A stretch of DNA of 55,760 nucleotides from a virus. The translations under genes and the position numbers were made by a program. The stretch spans positions 1 through 55,760 of the IMG/VR virus record IMGVR_UViG_3300048538_000042; one strand, written 5' to 3'. The notes under the pieces were generated by a model. It ran no database searches and was not told the DNA's origin. It was given only the letters and a program-made list of their open reading frames with translations. Of this stretch, positions 49,994 to 55,760 are shown in pieces (position 1 is the stretch's first letter; every line of letters begins with the position of its first letter).

Positions 49994-50436
49994 CAAATAC
50001 GACCCTGCTTTGCTAGAATAATAACCACCGTAATGCCAACCATAATAGAAACAATAATTACAGCGCCACCATAGATTACGATGCGCTCAACTATCTTTGC
50101 TTTACGCTTTCGCTCCGCTTCAGCTTTTGCTTTACGATCTTTCCTTGCTTGCACCCGTATAGCTTGCAACTCACCCCAAGCGCTAAAACCTCTGGTTGCA
50201 ATGACGATCTGCCTAAGTTCCTCCTCGGCGTCCTTGGCCCTTTGAAGATTCACAAACGTCTCCATTGCGTTTTCATCCGAGCCGGAAAACAAACTGTTCT
50301 TCTTTTTCTCATGCGCGGCGCGTAGCTCATCAACCCCGTCGAAAAACTCCCCGATCTGCTTGGTGACGTTTACAATTTCCTTGCCCGCAGACACCGCTGA
50401 CTTTACCGCCGCAAACGCTGTAAATGGATCCATCAT
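49993..50436 (-). CDS. Tail-anchored protein of the lysis cassette
   Basis: 147 residues from ATG 50436 (a TTG at 50460 and ATG at 50433 are alternatives). Starts MMDPFTAFAAVKSAVSAGKE, followed by a helical region (ETFVNLQRAKDAEEELRQIV), a basic helix, and a C-terminal membrane span (YGGAVIIVSIMVGITVVIIL). The topology is that of a tail-anchored protein. The MDPFTAFAAVK start occurs in other marine phages, function unassigned. Confidence 0.7.
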   Translation of the reverse strand: MMDPFTAFAAVKSAVSAGKEIVNVTKQIGEFFDGVDELRAAHEKKKNSLFSGSDENAMETFVNLQRAKDAEEELRQIVIATRGFSAWGELQAIRVQARKDRKAKAEAERKRKAKIVERIVIYGGAVIIVSIMVGITVVIILAKQGRI

Positions 50437-50597
50437 GTTACACGAAAGCTCCTCGGACAATAATAGTCGGGGCTAACGCGATACACGCGTTTGGGATACT
50501 CGTTATTACACTGGTAATGACACGCCTTATAGAACCAACTACCGTATCCGTTCACAAAAACGTGCCCGTATCCAACGAATACAAGCACACACAACAC
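50433..50597 (-). CDS. 54-residue Tyr/Cys-rich secreted or membrane peptide
   Basis: GTG 50597 overlaps the preceding TAG (TAGTG) and its TGA overlaps the next ATG, so it fills the gap exactly. A hydrophobic start (LCVLVFVGYGHVFVNG) is followed by YKACHYQCNNEYPKRVYRVS and PDYYCPRSFRVT. The Tyr, Cys and Arg content suits a small exported peptide; no lipobox is clear. No known family. Confidence 0.55.
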   Translation of the reverse strand: MLCVLVFVGYGHVFVNGYGSWFYKACHYQCNNEYPKRVYRVSPDYYCPRSFRVT

Positions 50598-50794
50598 TAG
50601 AACTCTCCGACAAACCTCTGAGGTCGGGCTATCGGACTGAACCGTTTATTAACCGTGCCGCCAGAGGAATACTTCTTTTTCCCAGCATTGCTTAACGCAA
50701 TGGCAACCGCTTGCTTCTGCGGTTTTCCAGCAGCCATTTCAGTCTTGATGTTCTGGCTGATTACATCTTTAGATCTACCTGATTTGAGTGGCAT
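50597..50794 (-). CDS. Conserved small phage protein
   Basis: 65 residues. [20 protein letters not shown] then [20 protein letters not shown] is a common, unnamed phage signature (close to DUF6496-type), followed by a basic end. Adjacent to portal. Function unknown. Confidence 0.75.
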   Translation of the reverse strand: MPLKSGRSKDVISQNIKTEMAAGKPQKQAVAIALSNAGKKKYSSGGTVNKRFSPIARPQRFVGEF

Positions 50795-50795
50795 T

Positions 50796-53267
50796 TCACC
50801 CCCGCATCATCTTCTGTCGCTGCACCTCAATACGATCTTGATTAGTATCGTCCCGCTGGGCCGCGATGTCTTCTATGCTTTCAATACGAGCCGCATCCGT
50901 CGCCGCACGTTGCTGCATCTTATTCATCTCTAGCTGAATCTGAGCCGCATCGTCAATCGACTTACGCTGCAAGTCTTGCTGCTTTATCCCAAGCTCCTGC
51001 ATACGAATCTGTACCAACGGATCCTGCATAGGGTCCTCTCCCTGTGGAGTAATCTTCGGCATCAAGTCGTTCATCAACTGCATTTCCTGTAAAGCGACCA
51101 TCTTTTCGATCTCCTCCGGATTCTGCATCTGCTGCTGCACTTCCATAATCTGCTGCTGTGCCGTTTGTGGATCCACCGCGCCGGACTGAGCCATCAACTG
51201 CACTTGAGATATTAAACCCTGAACCTGTGTCATAACCATCTCACGAGCCTTCTTGGAAATATGCTCCTGAAGGTGCCCCATTAAAATTCCCATAACCTGC
51301 GGTGAAGTCATAACAATAGGCGTCTTCATAAACATAACGTGAAGTTCGATATGTGCGTCGTGGTCCTGACCATCAAACGCCATCAACAACTCACCCGTTA
51401 ACGCACGAGCGTTTTCAATTAACGGATCAAGTGGCTGCGGCTGCGGAGGCGGTGGCAGGATCTCGTCAATGTTCTGTACCTCCAGAGCCTGATACATGCG
51501 ACGGAACGCTGCGTGGAGGTTGTGTACCTGAGGATTGGACTGTGCCAACTGTAACTGCGTCTGAGCAAGCGTAACCCGCTGCGCCATAGAAAAGATGTTC
51601 GGGTCACTCACTGGAATCACATCAACACGACCATCGAAGTCCGCCGCCATGACCGTGCGATCCCCACCCGCTACATCATATGGGTACTCTTGAGGCAAGT
51701 TATCACGGAAAATCCTAGCTAAAACACGGAACTCGTTCTTCTGCGAATAGTGCAACCGTTTGTGAATAGCTGACATAACCTTCATGCCGCGCTCTAACAA
51801 CGCCACAGTAGTCCCTACAGGGGCCTCCTGGTTCATGTTTGAGGTCTGCTGGTCTGCCAGTGACACAAAACGTCTTCCGTTCTCCACAAGCGTTCCTAGA
51901 AGCTGTCCTAGCGTTGCGGAAGGCTCCTTATACGGCAGCGGCACAAGAGCATCCCGAATGTTGCCACCAGGAGCGTCAATGTCCCGAAATTCTCCAGGTT
52001 GTAAGGGTTCGTCATCATTACGAACCCTTACGCCCCGAGCCTTGAACCCAGCTGGGAGGTTTGCCAAGGTTCCGGCGTCGATCAACTGGCGAAGGATGCT
52101 GGTAGCTGCACGACCCAATCCACCAATCATGTGAATCAAACCAAAGCCATAGAACCCTAAACCAGGCATAAACTTGTAGTGAACAAAATACTGCTGCTTT
52201 TTAGCAAGATCCGCATTCTCTTCAAAATTACGACGTATCGACAGAATTTTCCCCGAACCCTCGTCAATCGTCACAATATACGGCAGCGCAATACCCGTAG
52301 GTTCCCCGTCAGGAGACATGTCCTCAAAACCTTCAAGGTCTAAGGCAACATGCATCTCTAAAATCGTATAGACCTCGTCAGTGTACCCCTTCGAAGTACC
52401 CTGAATGCTGTTGATTTTTTGACGAACCTCGTCCTCTTCTTCGTCGTACTTGCTGACTTCAACGTCACGATAGAACCCTGCAATCTGCATCTTGCGAAGT
52501 TCATTCGCGTCCATACGCAAAACATGAGTAACACGCGCCGCTGTGTGCAGATCAGACGCTGCATACGAAACAACCAAGTCTTGAGCAGGAACAAACTTAG
52601 AAACCGCTCTCTGCTTTGCTTCATCAAAGTAAATCTTCTTAAAACAAGAACCCGACAGCGGTAAATAAAACAAAAGCTGATCCATGTCCGGATCGAACTC
52701 TTCCATCACTTCCATAATCTGGTAGTTCATGAAGTCCTTGACTCGCGATGCCTGCTCCTCACGAGCCGCATCCTGCATACCAAGAACCTGAGTTTGAACA
52801 GGGCCACCCGCAGGTAGCAGTTCTTTATACGCCTGCGCCTGAAACTGAGTAACACTCTCACTAATTAACGGGTGCGTGACCCCAGAAGCTCCTTCAAACG
52901 GTTGGCTGCGCTCTTCGTACTTAACTCCAAGCTGATCCAAACCTTTTGTGTAAGTCTCTTCCCACTCTGAACGAGAGTCCATGTCATCTTCGTAAGACGC
53001 ACGAAGATCCGACGAAATTTCTCCAAGATAATCTTCACCCAAAAACTCCGCTAAGTTGTCGTTATGCGCAGGTTGAATCATCGATTCTTCCATCGCAATG
53101 ATCTCTTCAAGACTTCGAACTACTGCCCCACCTTGACCGTCTTCAACAACTTCGGCCCCATTAGGGAACATCTCAATCTGCTCCTCAACCGGAACCTCAA
53201 CAGACGCCTCATTCGGCATCATGTCCTCGGGACGAATCCCTGAATCTACAAGAGGTGGCAGTGCCAT
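50796..53267 (-). CDS. Portal protein
   Basis: 823 residues. [40 protein letters not shown], then [40 protein letters not shown] and [20 protein letters not shown] are the landmarks of large podovirus portals. The C-terminal ~150 residues are Gln/Met-rich helices ([20 protein letters not shown]), probably the barrel domain. It forms the dodecameric DNA gate and docks the terminase, whose gene overlaps by one base. Confidence 0.92.
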   Translation of the reverse strand: MALPPLVDSGIRPEDMMPNEASVEVPVEEQIEMFPNGAEVVEDGQGGAVVRSLEEIIAMEESMIQPAHNDNLAEFLGEDYLGEISSDLRASYEDDMDSRSEWEETYTKGLDQLGVKYEERSQPFEGASGVTHPLISESVTQFQAQAYKELLPAGGPVQTQVLGMQDAAREEQASRVKDFMNYQIMEVMEEFDPDMDQLLFYLPLSGSCFKKIYFDEAKQRAVSKFVPAQDLVVSYAASDLHTAARVTHVLRMDANELRKMQIAGFYRDVEVSKYDEEEDEVRQKINSIQGTSKGYTDEVYTILEMHVALDLEGFEDMSPDGEPTGIALPYIVTIDEGSGKILSIRRNFEENADLAKKQQYFVHYKFMPGLGFYGFGLIHMIGGLGRAATSILRQLIDAGTLANLPAGFKARGVRVRNDDEPLQPGEFRDIDAPGGNIRDALVPLPYKEPSATLGQLLGTLVENGRRFVSLADQQTSNMNQEAPVGTTVALLERGMKVMSAIHKRLHYSQKNEFRVLARIFRDNLPQEYPYDVAGGDRTVMAADFDGRVDVIPVSDPNIFSMAQRVTLAQTQLQLAQSNPQVHNLHAAFRRMYQALEVQNIDEILPPPPQPQPLDPLIENARALTGELLMAFDGQDHDAHIELHVMFMKTPIVMTSPQVMGILMGHLQEHISKKAREMVMTQVQGLISQVQLMAQSGAVDPQTAQQQIMEVQQQMQNPEEIEKMVALQEMQLMNDLMPKITPQGEDPMQDPLVQIRMQELGIKQQDLQRKSIDDAAQIQLEMNKMQQRAATDAARIESIEDIAAQRDDTNQDRIEVQRQKMMRG

Positions 53268-54730
53268 CAGTAATACTCCCGTTTACGACGATATTCGTCA
53301 TGTTCTTCTTCTTCGCCAAGCAGAGAAACAAAACCGCCCTGCCTAAAACGCATCAGTGCTAACGTCATGCTATCACAAAAGTCGTCATGATCGCCATTAG
53401 GAAATGAAACTACTTCTTCGATAACTTCATCCGCAAATTTCTTGTCATTTGGGGCCCATACTACACCAGCTTCGAACAATGGCGCAACCATGTGCATTCT
53501 AGTGACCTTATCTCGCCCTTTTCCCGGCGAAAATCCTAACGCAGGAATACCCCGAAGCCGCAACTCGTCAATAAGCGGTGTACCCGTCGCTTTCGCTTCG
53601 ACCACAACCATGTCCGGCTCCCAGTATTCGTGTTCTTCATGCGCAACCTCCTTCAGTTCAGGGAAATTCCACCGACCTCGCCGCGCATCTAACAATATCA
53701 AGTTGTCAGACCCACCCTCCTCCGGCTCAAACACGCCCCAAGTCGTAATCGCGCTGTAATCCGCCGATTCTTTCTTGGAAAACGCCGTATCATACGACTG
53801 AATGATGTATTTAACCGGGGGAATGTCCTTCTTATCCCACTCCTGCCACCATTCACGCTTAATAATTGCAGAATCAGAACTCGTCGGCGTCTGCTGCCAC
53901 TGCGCATTCCATTTTTGCACAGGCAAGGACGCCTTAATTCCCAATAATGCGTCTTTTTCCCAGAACTCAGGCCATAACGGCCTGTCTGACGGCAAAATAG
54001 CAGGAAATTCCACAACCTCCCACTGATCCGCCATGACATCACTGCCCTGCGCGGCCAATAAACGGCCTGTCAAGTCTTTTTTACCCCATCGAGTCATAAC
54101 AATTATGATCGCACCGCCAGGCTGAAGACGCTGACGGGGTCCAGAAGTGTACCACTCATACGCATTGTCAAACGCACTCTCACTCAAAGCGTCCTGCTCC
54201 GAGTGAGGGTCGTCAATTACAAACAAATCCGCACCACGACCCGTAACCGCAGCACCAACACCCGCCGCAAAGTACTCGCCGCCCTTGTCAGTCTGCCATT
54301 TACCCGCGCCCTTGTTGTCTTCCTTCAAGTTAGTATCAGGAAAAATATCCTTATATTGCGGATCATCTATTAAATCTCGAACCTTACGACCAAACCTAAC
54401 CGCTAACTCCGTGTTGTGCGTAGCCTGAATGATCTTTAACTTCGGATTTCGGCCCAAAAACCACGCAGGCATCAAAAAACTGGCAAACTCAGACTTAGAA
54501 TGTCGAGGAGGCATGTTGATAATCAACCGCTTCAACTTACCCTGCGCAACCAACTCCAACTTTTCAGCAATAATACGATGATGCTGGCCCTCAATAAAGT
54601 TCTCGTACACATGATGAGCAAACGGCATGAAATAATCATGCGCCTTTTCACGAGTATCCAGCTTCTTCTTGGCCTCTGTTAAAGCCAAAATCTCCTTTAA
54701 GGCGTCCTCGGGAAGTGCTTGTAAGTTCAT
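53267..54730 (-). CDS. terL: Terminase large subunit
   Basis: 487 residues. ATPase: PPRHSKSE (residues 74-81, atypical Walker A), LFVIDDPH Walker B near 170, VTRWGKKDLTGRLLAAQGSD-type motif III region (MTRWGKKDLTGRL). Nuclease: SYDTAFSKKESADYSAITTW and VVVEAKATGTPL, acidic RNase H-like residues. Motor that packages DNA with gene 6681. Overlaps the portal and the giant gene by a few bases. Confidence 0.95.
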   Translation of the reverse strand: MNLQALPEDALKEILALTEAKKKLDTREKAHDYFMPFAHHVYENFIEGQHHRIIAEKLELVAQGKLKRLIINMPPRHSKSEFASFLMPAWFLGRNPKLKIIQATHNTELAVRFGRKVRDLIDDPQYKDIFPDTNLKEDNKGAGKWQTDKGGEYFAAGVGAAVTGRGADLFVIDDPHSEQDALSESAFDNAYEWYTSGPRQRLQPGGAIIIVMTRWGKKDLTGRLLAAQGSDVMADQWEVVEFPAILPSDRPLWPEFWEKDALLGIKASLPVQKWNAQWQQTPTSSDSAIIKREWWQEWDKKDIPPVKYIIQSYDTAFSKKESADYSAITTWGVFEPEEGGSDNLILLDARRGRWNFPELKEVAHEEHEYWEPDMVVVEAKATGTPLIDELRLRGIPALGFSPGKGRDKVTRMHMVAPLFEAGVVWAPNDKKFADEVIEEVVSFPNGDHDDFCDSMTLALMRFRQGGFVSLLGEEEEHDEYRRKREYY

Positions 54731-55760
54731 GAGCCGTTCATCAAGTCCTCAGAAGGCAATACCGCGGCCCCCGTACCTTGCAACTCGGCCAGTTCTCGTA
54801 ACCGCGCAAGATCCAAATTCGTGCCAATGTAAGGATTTCCGTATCTCAAACCTCCTGTGGGCGATAAATAACTCGTAGGTTCATTAAATACCGGAGCCGC
54901 AGGAGTCTGATCAACACCAGGTTGTGGCCTGTAGAAAGAATACAACCCAGTTTGCTGTGGCTGGTAATACGGAGCAACCACAGGGCGCATCCTTCCTCCC
55001 GCACCAAGATCCGCAATGCCAGAAGTATACCCAGGTTGAGTCTCACCAACAGGATCAGTAGTAGGATCGCCGTCACTATCCGGAGGGGTATAAGAAGTCG
55101 GAGCCGCTACTGCGGGTTGTGGTTGACCTACTGCGGGTTGTGGTTGAACTTCTCCGTCGACTATATCATCATACTCTATGACATACTTCGCATCAACTGC
55201 TGCTTGTGTTCCTGTGGCCTGTGGCGTGGAGGTCGCCTTTACCGTAGGATCTACCGTAGGATCTACCGTAGGATCTACCGTAGGATCTACCGTAGGATCT
55301 ACCGTAGTAGTAGTCGTTCCGTCTACCGCAGCATTCACGTTAACTGTAACGCCACTATTGGTTACAACAGCCGTGTTGTTAACCGCCACATTGTCCGTAG
55401 TAGTTTCACCCGTAACATTGTTTTTCGTGGTAATCGTAGCGTTTCCTTGTGAATCTGTAGCCGTCGTAATCGTTACATTTCCGTCACTCGAGTTTGTAAC
55501 CGTCGAGTCGTTGTTGGCCGTGATCGTCGTGTTGGCGTCCCCAGTAACGCCAGTCCCAGTAACGCCAGTCCCAGTAACGCCAGTCCCAGTAACGCCAGTC
55601 CCAGTAACGCCAGTCCCAGTAACGCCAGTCCCAGTAACGCCAGTCCCAGTAACGCCAGTTGCTATGGTTCCTATACCTCCTGTGCCTCCTGTGCCTCCTG
55701 TGCCTCCTGTGCCTCCTGTGCCTCCTGTGCCTCCTGTGCCTGTTCCGACAACTTCACTTA
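54727..55760 (-). CDS. Giant repeat-rich late protein, C-terminal part (starts at 3257)
   Basis: Continuation of the gene at 1-3257. In order from the junction: the Thr-Gly-Val-Thr-Gly and Gly-Thr-Gly arrays, a Thr/Asn/Val-rich beta stretch (TVTNSSDGNVTITTATDSQG), five TVDP repeats, a Gln/Pro-rich section and the end LQGTGAAVLPSEDLMNGS. Stop TGA at 54727-54729 overlaps the terminase start. Function unknown. Confidence 0.8.
   Translation of the reverse strand, partial: SEVVGTGTGGTGGTGGTGGTGGTGGTGGIGTIATGVTGTGVTGTGVTGTGVTGTGVTGTGVTGTGVTGTGVTGDANTTITANNDSTVTNSSDGNVTITTATDSQGNATITTKNNVTGETTTDNVAVNNTAVVTNSGVTVNVNAAVDGTTTTTVDPTVDPTVDPTVDPTVDPTVKATSTPQATGTQAAVDAKYVIEYDDIVDGEVQPQPAVGQPQPAVAAPTSYTPPDSDGDPTTDPVGETQPGYTSGIADLGAGGRMRPVVAPYYQPQQTGLYSFYRPQPGVDQTPAAPVFNEPTSYLSPTGGLRYGNPYIGTNLDLARLRELAELQGTGAAVLPSEDLMNGS
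55241..55300. repeat. 12-bp tandem repeat, 5 copies
   Basis: Five copies of ACCGTAGGATCT, encoding Asp-Pro-Thr-Val on the minus strand inside the giant gene. Confidence 0.95.
55540..55659. repeat. 15-bp tandem repeat, 8 copies (right copy of junction)
   Basis: Eight copies of CCCAGTAACGCCAGT; the left window edge holds four of them (3-62). Confidence 0.95.
55598..55760. repeat. Terminal overlap with window start (circular genome)
   Basis: 55598-55760 repeats 1-145 except for two extra 9-bp units. It shows a circular or circularly permuted molecule. It is most simply an assembly overlap, not proof of a physical terminal repeat. Confidence 0.9.
55678..55740. repeat. 9-bp tandem repeat, 7 copies (right copy of junction)
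   Basis: Seven copies of TCCTGTGCC against five at 81-125. Confidence 0.95.

Noticed and set aside
1-55760. CRISPR array, integrase/attachment site, diversity-generating retroelement
   Set aside because: The repeats seen are in-frame coding tandem repeats without spacers; no recombinase and no reverse transcriptase is visible.

Overview
The window is the essentially complete genome of a tailed bacteriophage, about 55.6 kb, assembled as a circle. The first 145 bases reappear at the right-hand end (55598-55760), differing only by two extra copies of a 9-base repeat. One large gene on the minus strand runs across the junction in the same frame. The set of large terminase, 823-residue portal, scaffold, major capsid, adaptor proteins, a P22 gp10-like tail hub and a 1527-residue probable internal virion protein, with no sheath and no classical tape measure, fits a short-tailed (podovirus-like) phage. 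Size and gene style recall marine podoviruses of alphaproteobacteria, such as the ~55 kb HMO-2011 type. That is recollection and inference; no comparison was run. I see no integrase, prophage-type repressor, RNA polymerase, tRNA or CRISPR, so it is probably lytic and uses host RNA polymerase.

Layout. (a) 3.6 to 0 kb and then 55.76 down to 20.9 kb, minus strand: one very long late region. It opens with a small HNH-like gene and a giant repeat-rich protein spanning the junction, then terminase large subunit, portal, a lysis cassette (several small membrane proteins, a GTA-type holin, an M15-type endolysin), a HiPIP-like cysteine protein, a GroES-like co-chaperonin, scaffold, decoration protein, major capsid followed by a strong terminator, many small virion proteins, adaptors, modular tail fibres, the tail hub and the internal virion protein. 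A good sigma70-like promoter lies at 3627-3655. (b) 3.6-4.5 kb: a gene-free, GC-rich, highly structured stretch between the divergent early and late regions, with nested and mutually exclusive helices and a 16-bp perfect inverted repeat. It is the best candidate here for an undescribed RNA or DNA control element. (c) 4.5-6.2 and 7.6-11.3 kb, plus strand: about twenty small, tightly coupled early genes, nearly all unknown. (d) 6.4-7.25 kb, minus strand: a cassette of small terminase and a VRR-type nuclease. (e) 11.4-13.6 kb, minus strand: SNF2-type helicase, an HNH/AP2 endonuclease and a small protein. (f) 13.7-20.9 kb, plus strand: replication operon with a coiled-coil protein, an SSB-like protein, an archaeo-eukaryotic-type primase, an AlpA-like regulator, an SF1 helicase, a small conserved protein, family A DNA polymerase and a small protein.

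How it works together. Early genes presumably redirect the host. The replication module pairs an AEP-type primase with a Pol I-like polymerase (Leu at the position equivalent to Phe762) and two helicases; no DnaB-like helicase is visible. The SSB-like protein and the primase both end in the SSB-type tail EIPF. Late genes build procapsid, tail and fibres, package DNA and lyse the cell. Starts were moved from the longest possible ORF to ATG codons with a ribosome-binding site or stop/start overlap where the sequence supports it.
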